DNA of 64,000 nucleotides. Origin: Ignelater luminosus (lineage: Eukaryota; Arthropoda; Insecta; Coleoptera; Elateridae). The position numbers were made by a program, and so were the translations under genes. Shown piece after piece: positions 1-12,672 of this stretch. Within the stretch, counting starts at the first letter, position 1. Each line of letters starts with the position of its first letter. The DNA lies in NCBI GenBank assembly GCA_011009095.1, contig VTPC01005831.1, positions 1 to 64,000 on the forward strand, written 5' to 3'. The notes beneath the pieces were generated by a model that was not told where the DNA came from, ran no database searches, and saw nothing but the letters and a program-made list of their open reading frames with translations.

Positions 1-1107
1 CAATAATGTATCTAAAATGTATTGTGACAAATTTGATTCCTTTGAATATTTGTGCATGATTTGCATCCTCTTCTTTAATTTAATGTAATACCATTATAAA
101 TTTGATAAAATGAAATTTAAAAACAAAAAATGTCTAGTATTAAGCTAGTGAAAGTAATAGGAGCCTTTCTAGTAATTTATAATTCATAATCATAATGTCC
201 ATAAATAAATCTACGCGCGCCACTGACTAAGCGTAGCGACATCTGTTTGAGCATATCGGTATTATCCACTAACTCTTAGCTGAAGGTCATCGGTCGGCGT
301 CTGAAAAGAACAAAGAATTTTTGAAGAGTTGGTTTATTTGGACAAACCTGCAATGCTGCACTTCTATCAACAACATCAACATACCACTAAAGGAAAATAT
401 GGCAATATGTTAATTATTTGAAAACTTGCAGATTTCTTTGTACTTATTTACTTACTCATTTATTGTTGTAATATTTAATTCTCGTTAGCCTCAGGGTGCA
501 GTGCAGTTTTCAAGTTATAAGGTAGCAGCGACTGGCTATCCGCTACAAAGATATCACAATATTCCGGCAAATGTAGTCTGTCCGGATATGTTCAAATAGC
601 TTTGAATAATCTTCCAAGGTGGGTTACATTTCTTTATTCTAAAGAACCCAAAAACACAAATTCTAGACTAAATTTGCACGATTACGATTCAAATTGGTTC
701 TCTGGACCTCCAGATCCCGAACCCAGCCTAATTACCTTCCAAAATGTCTACCGTCCGTTTCGGGTCTGCCTTAAGATTTTTCAAATTTCACTTTTGATCT
801 TTTCTGGCTAATAAAGCTTTCTAACCCAGTCAAGCTTTTAGGATTGATCAAGTTTTTCGCCCAATCCAACTTTTCGAGCTAATCGGGAATTTCTAGCCTG
901 ATCAACTCCTTTGAACCAACCAAGTTATGCTACTCTGTAAAATATCAGAGATGGCAGATTGCACTTGAGTTACCATGAGGCAAAAGTATTGCACAACTCT
1001 TGAATACTATCCAACAGCAGCAATAAATAAAAGAAAATTTCATAGCACCTAAATATTTACTAATATTTGCTTATAACTGAAATTCATTTGTTACACAAAT
1101 ACTGAAA
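1..1107. other. intergenic, no gene seen
   Basis: AT-rich sequence with only short open frames and no recognisable protein motif. A 69-residue open frame at 602-811 has no splice or family support. I see nothing else in this stretch. Confidence 0.5.
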
Positions 1108-1115
1108 AATCTCAC

Positions 1116-1668
1116 CAGTGGCGTAAATATAATTTTAGCCCCCTCCCCCCTTCACCCGCAAGGCCTGCAAACATAATTTCAAGGCCCCTTAGTATTTCAT
1201 GATGTTTAATAATATTTAAGAAAACAGGACTTTACGTATATTACATTGTATTTTTAAATATGTAGTAGTAGGTACAGCTCGACCAACCTCAGAAAAGCCC
1301 TGAGTGGGCGTGTACGGTATATGTCGACCAAGTACACTCGCATCCAAAAAATCTTCCGGCGGGAAATTTTAAAAAACTAAACACCGCCAATAACATGTAA
1401 TAGATTTAAGTAAAAATTACGCTTCTAATTGGTCGAAGTTGTTTGTTATTGAAATTAGTTCGCATATTTTCCGGGGCTTTTCTGAGGTTGGTCGCGCTGT
1501 AGGTACTTATATAACAAAACAAATGAACTGGACAGTAGAAATTTCGCTTATCAGACTTTTCTAATTATATGGCTATTTTTATTTCATATCTGTAAATGAC
1601 TGTGGGGCCCCCAAATCCTTCGGGTCCACCCGCACTGCGGGCTTTTGCGTCCACTATTTACGCCACTG
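1116..1668. mobile_element. non-autonomous hAT-type MITE with perfect 8-bp target duplication
   Basis: The left end starts CAGTGGCGTAAATA and the right end is its inverted copy (TATTTACGCCACTG). The 8 bases on each side are identical (AATCTCAC at 1108-1115 and 1669-1676). An 8-bp duplication and CAG-type ends are typical of hAT elements. The element is 553 bp, has no coding capacity, and is interrupted by a second smaller element at 1275-1499. Confidence 0.85.
1275..1499. mobile_element. small TA-flanked MITE nested in the hAT MITE
   Basis: The ends are inverted copies: left CAGCTCGACCAACCTCAG, right complement CAGCGCGACCAACCTCAG, continuing through AAAAGCCC (about 26 bp with one mismatch). 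Each side is flanked by TA (1273-1274 and 1500-1501), as expected for Tc1/mariner-type insertion. It is 225 bp long and non-coding. Confidence 0.75.
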
Positions 1669-1676
1669 AATCTCAC

Positions 1677-3908
1677 GGTCTGAGTCACTCATAAAACGAA
1701 ATTCGGGATTAGACCATGTCAGAGTTGAAATAAAAATAATACCCAACCTTTAGCTCACTATCTTAAGAAATTTCTTAAGGACACTAAAAAAAAAGAACGG
1801 TAACCCCACATGTAAACTACACTCCACACTAAAAGCAAAACTCTTCTGGCAGCCCATTGGGGCGGACTATACTTTGGGAACTCGGAGTCTCCTTTTCAGC
1901 CAAGAATGGAAATGTTAAAAGAATGAGGGTAAGAATGGGATAATAAAAGTTCATTAATTCCGTAGAATTTTGTGATTGTTTTACTAAGTATTCCTGTGTT
2001 TGGCTTCCGTTTTTATGGATCTTTTATGTTTTTCTATTCCTGATTTTTCTGGAATTTTTATTTCCAGTAGGTAATTCACCAGAAATATACAAAATAATTA
2101 TTTCTTGCTAGACTACATCATTATAACTAATCTGTATCCCCACCGCAGTTGCCTGTTGTTTACCATTTCACCATCTAAAGTAATCTTTCAATGTTTTGTA
2201 AACATAACCTCTGTTACTTATTTGAGATCCCTATTTTTGGAGAATTTGTAGAATTTGATCAGTGACTACTAATTAATTATAATGTTTTAGGTGTTTTAGA
2301 AATGTTTAGTACAATGTTCTGATAATACAAGCCGAGATTCTTTAAGATTGAATGTTTATACATGCCTTAAGCTTTTACCATTTGAAACAGTCAAAAAACT
2401 GACAACTGTTGACACTTGACCATGCTTACTTGACTTGTCACAAGTAGTACACCTTTTATAGTCACGAGTCAGTATTGTAAACCTACAGTAAGTGAATATC
2501 ACTACAAAGACAACATTCAAAAATGACTTATCTTTTTGCTTTATATTCAAGCTTCATCATCATCAGCTTCATATGTTTTGTTAAATTCTTAATAAACAAG
2601 GTGCTTTATATAACATCTGAGCATACTCCTTAGAAAGAAGGTGGTCAAGAGTTACAGTAACATCACTGAATAAAATCTATTAAATTTATTTTTTCGTTAA
2701 TTTTATTGGAAAGTAGGCTTTTCGACCCTCATTTTGTGGCCGAAATTTGACAATTGCATCTGAGCAGGAAGCAAAGTAATTTTCCTTTCTGTTCAATTAA
2801 TAACCTTTATTTAGATTTTTGATACATTTTCTAAGGTCAACAAAAAAATCATATGTGACACTCTGGAAGAAAGTGTTTTTTTCCCTCGTGTGCACACCAG
2901 GAAAAGAATTATTTTAATGAATATACATGTTTTGATTGATGCTCTTTCATATACAGTATAAAAATCAAAGTTTTGAAAAATTGGAAAGGTCCTAACAACT
3001 TATTCATTGTATTATGAATAATATTATTGGAACCATTTCTTGGTAATGCATATATTCAAATTGTCTGCAGAAATATTCAAATACAAACGTCTTAGCATTA
3101 AATGTTAAGTTGTCAACACCAGAAAAATCTAAATCAGTGACATATGATTTTGGATCAACATTTGAAACAACATTCAAAAATAATAATTAAGAGCAATACA
3201 GATACTGTTCCAACCGATCTTTGGACACATGTCACAAATTACTGACTACTGCACTATTGGTGTGACAGATATTCATTTTCTATCCTTTATATTATCCCAC
3301 TATGTATAGTAAGGAAAATATACTATGTATTACTTGTCCATATTTACTACACATGCTTGATGGCGTGTGTCCAAAGATGAGACGCAAGTTATAAATATAA
3401 CCTAAAAAGTAGTGTTCTGTTGACACTTATGTGTTAATAATTTCAGATTAAGGTTTTCAATTAGGTATTAAAATCTTGCTTCTGGCAGTCAAAAATGAAA
3501 TCAAATTGAAATCATTTACGAAAACAATTGAACACAGAAAACCAGGTTAGCTATCAGTAATCGGAATCCTGTTTTAAATGAATTCATTGTTGACTAAGAT
3601 TAAACCACTCTATAGTTCAAAAAATATATTTACATATTTAACAAAAATTGTAATTAACATATAAAAACAGACAGTATGCTAAGATATTTAATACAGGCTA
3701 TTAGTAATTGAAATGTTTAAAAAAATAATTTATACTTCTGCTCTGCAGAGTAATAACAGTAATAATTGATATATTTATCATAATGTGCTCATATGTACGA
3801 ATAAAGCTTAGAAAATGTAAAAATAAAATTGAGTAGTTGCAAAACTTCGTGCATTCAAAGTTTTGTGGTAACAATTTAATATAAACAAGCATTATTATTA
3901 AAACTAAA
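1677..3908. other. intergenic, 3' of calpain-7
   Basis: AT-rich non-coding sequence with scattered short open frames and no supported gene. The minus-strand 3' UTR of calpain-7 must extend into its right end, but I could not fix a cleavage site. Confidence 0.5.
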
Positions 3909-6731
3909 CTACCGTTCTCTTGTGAGCTGTATAGGTGAAGTTGATTTGACAGTCAAAATAAATGGACCTTCCTGATTTGGTAAAAATGTGGATGGAACTA
4001 TATGAAGAACTCCTGCTGGAATATTTTCTAATTCAAGTACCACAAATCCTGACCTATATAAAATATTAGTTATAAAATAATACAATAATTGATTTGTTTT
4101 TTCTGTTATTCTTTTACCTATATGGTCCAGAACTACTTGTTTTAAATGGAGCCGTGATTTCAGGATCATTTAAGCTAGAAATTGTAACATCAAATCCAAT
4201 CTGATACTGCTTTGGACCTTTCAGTTCAATGAAGAGTTTGTTTTCATTGCTAGTACCTTCTATTTCTAAACGAAATCTAGGATTATTCTTATAGGTAGCT
4301 GGATAATTTCCACACCCTCCGGCCAATACACCTTTCCATTCACCTGAAACCTATATAATTTCAAAATTATGAATGAGCTTGAAGTTTTCTGGAATTCAAC
4401 CTCTTTCACGCTTTTGTAAAGATCTTCAATTTTACTAAGCGAAAATGGACAAGTAGCATAAGCTCGCAATGTATAATAGATTGTTTGCGTTTTCTCATAT
4501 TGAGACACAACTAAAGTATATCTTCTACTTGCACCTGGACTCAAGATTATTTTACAAAGATAATGTGGACTGTTTATTCGTATTCCATCAATATATGGTG
4601 GAGGATCATCTAAGAAAAAATAAAAATAGCTTGTATCTATAAATCATTGTACAACCTAATTACTTACTCGGATAATAAACTCGTTTTCCATTTCCTTTAT
4701 AAACAAGAACAGTTATATATTCTCTATTTTCTCGAAAATCTTCAATATCTGTGATATGTCTTGTTAAAAGTATCCAAACAGCGCCTGATGCTTCATCACT
4801 AACTTCCAAAGAAAACTGTGGATTTGCTCCAATTGTATACATATCTTTTACTGGACCAGATCCGGCATTCCAGGACCTATTTTATTTATTTTTGATTAAA
4901 AATACAACATAAATATTAAAGAACCTACTGATGAATACAATATGTGTATTTAAAAAGTTCAGGATTCCAATTCATATAAAACACATCATAGAAGGCACAT
5001 ATGCTATCATAATCAATCCAAAATACACCATTATCAAATTGAGCTGCACTATTGGGATCGTAATTTAATGCTTGCTTCAATTCAGGTGTCCAGTGTCTAG
5101 TATCCAATTCTGAATAATTTCCTCTCCACCGTAAATGAGACCAAGGATTTTTCAATTTCAGTAGTCTCAACTGTTAAGAGAATATAATCAGTTTTTTTTA
5201 CACAGATACAATTGAACTTACTTACCCCATTTATATTTCGTACATCCATTACAGCATAAGCATGAGTAGATACAAGCCCTGTTCTGTCAGCTTCAGTTTC
5301 AGATAGTTCTCCTGTTGCAACAGTAACAAGAACATCCCCTTTCGATAATCTGGTTTCAAGAGTAGAAAATAATGTATCTCTATTAAAATCTGGATCTTTT
5401 GGTCTTATTGCTACTCTTTCTGGAATCCATCCAGTAAGAGCATGAAGATCAATGCTCTAAAAATAAATATTATAATAATTCTATCTCACTGTTTCTATTT
5501 AATGAAGCCACAAAGCTATAATGCTAAATTTGCAGTTTATACTCACACTGTTGCTGCCAGGAAAATCATAACCTCCCATAACTTTCATGTACGCTTTCTC
5601 CAATAAAGAAACCCAAAATTCTCCTTTATTACTTGAATATGAACACAACAACTGTCCATATCTATTCATAGGTAATAAATCGTCTATTATAATTTTCCTA
5701 GTAACTCCATTCAAATGCAATTTAATCATATACTTTCCAAACGGATTATATACCGGCCTCTTGTCTTTGTTCTTAGGATAAATAATGGCAGTAACAAGTC
5801 TACGTCCAAATCGTCTTTCATATAAAGCACTAACAGCAAGACTAGCTACAAAGGAGCAATCTGATATTACTGTCTGTTTTATACTATAATAATCTGGTGA
5901 ATTTGACATAAGTATGCATGGTTCTTGACATATCTCTTCAGGTCTAACCCATCGTGAAAATTCTCTCTTTTGTTTTGGTGATAATGCAAGTATTCCATCC
6001 TTATCTGTAAATGGAATTGCATACTGAAATTTTTCTGTTAGATCAATAGACATGAAAGGAACAAACTCATTATTGTTAATTTTCGATGTATGAAAAAGAA
6101 CACGCTTTTCTTCTTCTGTGTATGTATTTGAACCACCTGATACCTTCAAATGTGCACTGGTGCCTCTGTGTAATTGAGGTAATCTTCTAACAAATATAGG
6201 TGAAGCTGGTGGAGCACTTGGTCTTGTATCAACGGTTGGTGTGGAAGTGCTTGGTGTTTGAGATGGTGTTTCCCTCCTTATTCCTTTCAATTCTTCAGCT
6301 CGTTCTAAAGCTTGTAAAATAATCTCTTTTAATTCACCTTGCAGAAGTTCTGGATACTGAGTTACATATTCAATTGCATTTGCATATAAATCTACTGCAG
6401 CGTCCTTTAAACCAGCACTATCAGCATCGAGAGCCTGTTGTAAAAGAAAGTGACATCTGCGTCTTCGCTGCTTATGAAGATCTTCTTTAATCAGATGTTC
6501 TTGGCAATTCTTAGCTCTCATTAAAGTAGCTGCACGTTCACCATATTCATGAGCCTTTACTCTTAATGAATGTGCTTTTTCTGATTCACTCAGATTTGCA
6601 GCTTGTTCCAAGAATTTTGCAGATATTGAATAAAAGTATATAGCTGGTTCTTGTTGGCCATTAGTATCAAATTGTATAGCTCTTTTAGCAGATTCAACAG
6701 CATCTTCAATTAATTGTGCAGGATGAGCCAT
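3909..6731 (-). CDS. CAPN7: calpain-7 (PalB-type cysteine protease), seven exons, complete
   Basis: Non-classical calpain: a cytosolic cysteine protease with microtubule-interacting (MIT) domains that bind ESCRT-III, acting on endosomal sorting. Exons on the minus strand: 5547-6731, 5226-5456, 4929-5170, 4668-4876, about 4401-4609, 4118-4350, 3909-4053. The model gives 817 aa, close to the family's usual 813 or so. Residues 1-150 hold two MIT-like helical repeats. The protease core has Cys292 (in [11 protein letters not shown], with oxyanion Gln286), His460 (in [12 protein letters not shown]) and Asn480 (in [11 protein letters not shown]), so the catalytic triad is intact. Two C2-like beta domains follow. 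The start is the first ATG of a long open exon. The only uncertain junction is exon 5 to exon 6: the acceptor at 4351 gives VSGEWKG, and its donor (about 4400) is weak, making an intron of about 50 nt. Confidence 0.95.
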
Positions 6732-7577
6732 ATTTCTTTTTAAGATATTCCTAATGAATTAATATAAATAAATAAATTACAATGAAGTCTAAGCTTTTAA
6801 AACATTAATAATAGCACCATTATTAACTTATTATGACTATATAAAGTAAGGTTAAAAACACTAATAACGTACGAAAGTAAAATCAAATAAATGCAATTAC
6901 CGAATTAAACTGAGATTTATCAAAAAACACTTGTAACACAGGTTAAATTAATACAATTTTTAATAATATACATTAACATAATTTATGTTTGTACTGTGTA
7001 GTTGCAGAAAGAATGTTTGTATTTAAGGTTAAGTTGACGTCAAAAAATGACTGTTGTTATTTACAGATCGGGATGTAGTTTCCCATTTTATAATTGAATT
7101 TGCTATGAATCTCATAACTTAAACTTTTATGTTGCTGTCGTGTTACTGTTAAATATTTGTATGGTGAAGTTGGTTAGTGGCATCCTTGAAATTAATGATT
7201 TTATTCTTGAAGGTGACGACATTACTTAGGTGAAAATCAAATGGATAATTTGATGATTTCATAGGAAAAAAAATTATGTCTGGCTACTTAAATTATTACT
7301 AAGGTAGAAGCGATTTGATTATATGGGAAAAAATCGTTTTTTCTTAATCCTGATGTGCCTACACTTTGCAAAAAACCCTGATGTGGGAGAAAATACTCCA
7401 ACTGATAGGCTTTACAAAACTCGACCAATTGTAAAGTATTTTAATGATTTTAATGAAAAAATGCTAAAAACAGGAGCAAATTCAGGTTTGATTACGCCCT
7501 AGGCCTATTTTGATATGACGCCCTAGGCCTATTTTGATATGACGCCCTTTTTGTTGTTTAAAGGTGTATTTAAAATA
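6732..7577. other. calpain-7 upstream region and repeat-derived sequence
   Basis: The left part is the presumed promoter and 5' UTR of calpain-7; no TATA box or initiator can be asserted. At about 7494-7552 the segment GACGCCCTAGGCCTATTTTG is repeated head to tail almost exactly, about 25 bp apart, which looks transposon-derived. Confidence 0.45.
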
Positions 7578-8479
7578 TACAGGGTGTCCCGTAAATGCCA
7601 ATAAAGCTTCAGGTAAACATCTTCTATGAGTGCTTATTGCAAATCTGCAAAAAGAAAATTTTTCCTCAGCTTAGTTTTCTTGTACAAGTGGTCAGAAGTT
7701 AACATCTTTAACAGTAAATAAACAGAAATTAAAGAATCGAATCCAAACGAAGCCATTAACAATTCAACAAATGAATCTGTTGAAACAACAATTACTCTTC
7801 ATCAAGTACAGAACCAGCGTATAGACAGAACTGTTATATTTCTCTTTTTGGAGATACTGTTAAAAATTGAATTCTTACCAAAAAAATAGATATGACAAAC
7901 ATGCAAGTCTTGGGTGTACTAATAAATCCAATGAAATTAGTTGCCAGAAATTCTTTCAAGTTTTGACAATTTTATGGTCCATTATCACTGGAATAAAATT
8001 GATAAATCTTTGATTTCTTGTGATACTTTAGTTCCTGTATTCGAATAATTTTGTATTTGCTTCACAGATTAAATAAAGGTTAGATATTTCACTCCCTATT
8101 CCACTAATGTTCCCATTTTTTGTCTCTGCACATTTACATTTGCAACTCTGGAAGTTTACCACGCCTACTCTTTTACGCGCGTTTTATGAAAAGTGTATAC
8201 CAAGCAGTGCTGCTTGCGCAATACATGTCATAATAGCAAGCTCTGGGAGTTGTTTTGAGAGAGAGAGCGATAGAATCCACAAATTTGTCGATGTAAAATA
8301 TCTGACCTTTATTTAATCTGTGATTTGCCTGCAGCAGCGTTGCCAAGTTTAAATTTTTTTTTTGGTTCGTGTAACAAATCTAAGTACGTTGGAACATTCG
8401 TGTTTTCAATTTTGGCATCTTAAGAGATTGAGGGAGGTTGCTATCTAAAGCTTTATTGGCATTTACGGGACACCCTGTA
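7578..8479. mobile_element. MITE-like element with about 32-bp perfect terminal inverted repeats
   Basis: The left end, beginning TACAGGGTGTCCCGTAAATG and running to AAAGCTT, is exactly inverted at the right end (8448-8479). The interior has no intact transposase. The GGGTGTCCCGTAAATG type of end is common in arthropod non-autonomous elements. A second inverted-repeat element is nested inside at 8063-8323. Confidence 0.75.
8063..8323. mobile_element. inner MITE nested in the 7578-8479 element
   Basis: Inverted ends CACAGATTAAATAAAGGT at the left and ACCTTTATTTAATCTGTG at the right (one mismatch over about 27 bp). The flanks TTTGCT and TTTGCC suggest an imperfect target duplication. Its 260 bp contain no coding sequence. 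Confidence 0.6.
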
Positions 8480-8889
8480 TAATAAAAGCATAAACAAGCA
8501 ATTGCTGTGACAGAAAAACCTATTCAATTTCTTTATATTTTTATAATTCCCGGAATTTTCAATTGGTCAATTAATATTTTTTTTTTATTTCAATAATTAG
8601 ATACTTTAACCATGTTAAGGTATAATTCTCTGGTGGAAAAAATAATATTTTTGAAACATCTCTAAAGTTTTTTCATTGAGTCACCGGGAAGCTCCATGAA
8701 TTTCGAATTTTTATCGTCTCTCAAATTTTGCGGCGCCTCAGATTTTAATGCCTCTCAAATCTTGCCGCCCTAAGCCCGGGCCTTGCGGGCCGAAGCTTAA
8801 ATTCATCACTGGCTAGAAGTAAGGCGTATTTGTAACAAAAGGTCAAAAACTTTAAAATCAAATTTTAGGTCAACCTACTATCCTTCCTT

Positions 8890-9790
8890 CCAGGGACTTA
8901 CCCCTGGACGAGCGGATGATATCTTGGAGAGGCCATCTCAGTTTCAGACAATATTTACCCGAAAAACGCCACAAATACGGCATTAAGTGCTACGTTTTAG
9001 CAGGACCTAATGGACTATCATTAAGAATGATAGTGTATACGGGCGTAAAAAATAAAACCTCTGGTTACGGCCATACATCTGCAGTTGTTCTGAATTTAAT
9101 GAAGGAGAAATTGTATAAAGGGCAACCGCTCTATAGGATAATTTCTATATAATAGCCACCAATTGTCTTCTACATTATTACAACAAAAAACGCACAGCAC
9201 TGGGAACCCTTCGAATAAATCGCAAGAGTGTGCAGAAGTTGCGAACAAAAAATTACAAAGAGGCGAAGTAATTGAAAAATGTGATGAACGAAATAGCATA
9301 ATAATGTCAAAATGGCATGATAAGCGCGATGTCACATTTATTAGTACAGAATTTTCTGCTAATCTTGTTGAAACAACCAATATAAACGTGGGCATATAAG
9401 GATGAAGCCAGAGGCAATTATTGCCTATAATAAATCTGTGCATGCGTACAATGCCAGTGACAGAAAAGCTTTACGCTGATATAAAGAAACTGCCCTATAT
9501 ATACCCCAAACATTGCTAATAAATTCATGGTTTTTGTTTAATAAATATCTTGGCAATAAAATGAACTTCTATGATTTTCGCCTAGCGGTTTTCGAAGATC
9601 TGATACCAGAAAGAAATGACACGCTCTTGACAAGCAAACCAACAAACGTTCATCTACCCTTGTTGTTACCCAAACGAGGAAATACAACGCAAAGAAAAGA
9701 CTGTAGAAGTTGCCGACGCAACAAGAATGAAAGCCAAATATCAATTATTGTTGCAACAGTTGAGCCGCTGGCTCTGGATTGTGCTTAGAA
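8890..9790 (+). pseudogene. piggyBac-type transposase remnant
   Basis: Open fragments in different frames line up with the piggyBac DDE transposase. PLDERMISWRGHLSFRQYLP at 8900-8960 is the first catalytic-Asp region (DE retained), followed by KRHKYGIKCYVLAG. KLQRGEVIEKC...SKWHDKRDVTFISTEFSAN lies at 9250-9370, and the RLAVFEDLIPE segment at 9570-9610. A C-terminal Cys-rich tail (KDCRSCRRNK) at 9690-9735 matches the usual zinc-binding end. Frameshifts and stops separate the parts, and the region expected to hold the second catalytic Asp reads YRIISI then stop. It is a dead copy. Confidence 0.8.
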
Positions 9791-10219
9791 CCATGTTTTA
9801 GGCTTTGGCATAATTATTAATCTTTTATTTGTTATTAAGATTTTTTGTTTTTTTAATAAATTACATATCTGTATTCCACTCTTGCTTTTTAATATATGTA
9901 TTTTGAAACTTCAAAAATACAATTCAATTATCACGCTGAGGTTGTGTGCTCGGCACCTGATGAAAAATTTTGACGAGGAGGCCGATAAACGCACCACCTG
10001 TGTGACAGACATTTGAATCACTTTTTTACTAGATCTATATCAACAACTATTTTTCTATCAAGTCTGTCTAAAAATAATTATTTTTATATAAAAAGCTACC
10101 CGGCTCCTTAAAGTAGTTTACCTAATTACACCGGCAGTCAATGTGTTAACACAGCAACTTGAAGAGTTTAGTATAATACGAAGTAAATAGTAAAACATAA
10201 TACACACATTACGTTATAT

Positions 10220-10864
10220 AAATTGCTTTATTGCTTCTTAAAATATTCGCCTTTAACATCTATACATATTTACATTCGATTCAACCAATCTTCAAAATAT
10301 TTTCTCCACTCTGAACGAGATATCTCCGAAACAAGTGATTTAAATGCTTCAACGGCCTCTTCAAGTAACGAAGAACGCTCTCAACGCATTTTATGTTTGA
10401 TTTTTGGAAACCAGAAGAAGTCATTGGGCGAATATGGGCAATGGGCCATTAATGTGATGTCTTTGCTGGTCAAAAAGTCTACAGTTCGTTGTGATGTATG
10501 CGCACTCGCATAGCTGCAAGGCTTCAACTGCTTCAACGCATTCAAATGATCGTGCAAAATCGTATGTATTTGTTTCGCTGCAATGCCTAAAGATGCCTCT
10601 ATCTTGTATATCACACGTCGACCAGCATTGATGTTTTTCGCAACAACAGAGGTGCATGGACGACCTTCGCTAACATCGGCATCAAACGTTAGTTTTCCAC
10701 GCTTGAATTTTGTGAAACCATTTGTAAACCACAGTTTTGAATAGTGCTTCAACCCCAAATAACGAACTAAGTTTTTCTATACATTGTTGTGGTATTAACC
10801 CGTATCGAAGATCATAAAAAATCATCACTCTAAAATCACGATTCGATATTTTCATTTTTTCCAC
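10220..10864 (-). pseudogene. mariner transposase, internally deleted
   Basis: Reading leftwards from an ATG at 10864, the fragments match a mariner transposase: FRVMIFYDLRYGLIPQQCIE (helix-turn-helix start), YKWFHK, GRPCTSVVAKNI, EASLGIAAKQIHTILHDHL, then directly ASAHTSQRTVDFLT and a shortened PYSPNDFFWFPKIK. The central part with the first two catalytic aspartates is missing, and frameshifts occur at about 10700-10760. The C-terminal helix region (EEAVEAFKSLVSEISRSEW type) continues to about 10290. A clear inverted end was not found on the left. Confidence 0.85.
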
Positions 10865-10869
10865 AAAAT

Positions 10870-12558
10870 TACTTTGTTAGATTCTGTTGAAACGAAACTG
10901 TTCGGTTTGATTCAAACTGTTAACTTTATTGGTAACAAATGTCAAAATTTACGAATGTGACCATTGCAGAACGCTGGCAATACTAGGAGTACTTAATTCC
11001 TCGTAGTATATGCAACAAGGACGCAAAATAGACTTTGCTGAATTACATTCGTATTTTTCTTTCTTCCCACATACCTTTTTCGTTGAACTCGGGGGTAGTA
11101 CACGCATTACAAAAAATTTTAGAATATAATTTTAGTCCTTGAAGTTACATTCATCTTAAGAAATTAAAGAAAACATTAATCTGTTAGGACCTCCAACTAA
11201 GTTTATCGCAAAGAAAGAAACGTATTTTACCAATATTGCATCAAAAGTAAATAATCAAGCCGATAATTTGATTTTAATATTTAAGGTTACAAATGAGCAG
11301 AGAACTGGGTGTTCTCTTACGCCTTCTATCAATTTATTCATTACAAAAGCAATCTAATCTCAAAAACAAAGTAGGTATTGATATTTGATAATGATAATTT
11401 AATTCTCGTACAAATATGAAAGATCACAATTGCGAAAAACCTTATAAGCATCATATTCCAAAATTATTATCTCGAGCTACGGATCGGTAACCCCAAAGAT
11501 TCCCATGGGTGATGTATTCCACATATTCCTCTATCACGCCCACATAGTCAGTTTTCTAACTTTTGCGTTTAGCGCGACTTTTTGCCACTTTTTCTCTGGA
11601 ACACCTTTGAGGGAGGCTCATATTTGAAAATTACTACCTCGAGCTACTATTATTTGTATTTGAATTTGCAGTTGGTACTTGATAATTCTTTGATTTTTTT
11701 GTATCAAGGTAACGTTGTACATTTTGTGTGCAATCTTAAATCTTATTGTCGCTGCCGTCCGTGAGAATAATTATTAATTGTTATTTTACAGAAGTATTAT
11801 AATCAAAACCAGGTTTTAAGATGGTGTTTGTTGACTTGATTCGGGGCCACTGTTGTTAAAATATACAGAGTAATGGGATTGTGGTGAACATTATTTACAT
11901 CATGTTATTGTGAATCACGAGGTTACAAACTTGCTTTTGTTTTATTTATTATCTTGCTTAGTTCACAAGATAGAAAATTTACTTTAAAGAATTTTAATAT
12001 ACACAGTTTGGCACTACTGTGAACTTTAGTGGCCTAAAGTAAGAATAAACAAAATGCATAGCTGACTATATACTTTGATGCAGTAGTACAAATGGTAATG
12101 TTTAATGCACAATGTTGTTTTTAAAAATAGGTGAAGGTATAGAATTCTTCTTTTTCATATCTCTTTTTATGCTATAACACAATAGTAATATAGTCCACAT
12201 TTTTCCATCGCCCTGTATATTCTCTATTAAATAATATTTTAAAGAACGTACAAGGTGTTTGAAAAGGTATATAGAAAACTTAACCAACACAAGGTACATC
12301 TACTATACACAGAAATGATACAAAAACCTCAATAAAGTTTTTTCGTGTGTTAAATAAAAAAGTTAAAGGTTTATAGAGTTTTTAGGTCCCTCACATTTAG
12401 GGTATCACTGATACAATAGCAAGCATTGAGAGGCCGTTGTGATTGTTTTCTCTTGTAACGGCAAATTGAAACAAACAAAAAAGCAATAGTGATCTGCATT
12501 CTTACTACTGTAAAGTGCAGATACAATTAAATGCACTGTAGCATATCTCAATAAAGTG
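10870..12558. other. intergenic, no gene seen
   Basis: Mostly AT-rich sequence. CTCGAGCTAC occurs twice (about 11472 and 11638). No open frame has a family signature. Confidence 0.45.
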
Positions 12559-12672
12559 TTTCCAAACAGATGGATTGGTAGACGTGGTACAGTAGAATGG
12601 CCAGTCCGTTCTCCTGATATGACACCACTTCATTACTTTTTTTGGGGTTACCTGAAATCAAAAGTGTATTTT
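12559..12672 (+). pseudogene. Tc1/mariner-type transposase fragment (C-terminal)
   Basis: A 38-codon open stretch reads FPNRWIGRRGTVEWPVRSPD followed by MTPLHYFFWGYLKSKVY. This is the conserved third-aspartate region of an IS630/Tc1/mariner transposase (usually SPDLTPLDFFLWG). The expected catalytic Asp is His here, and stops follow. It belongs to a different family from the mariner at 10.2-10.9 kb. Confidence 0.75.
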
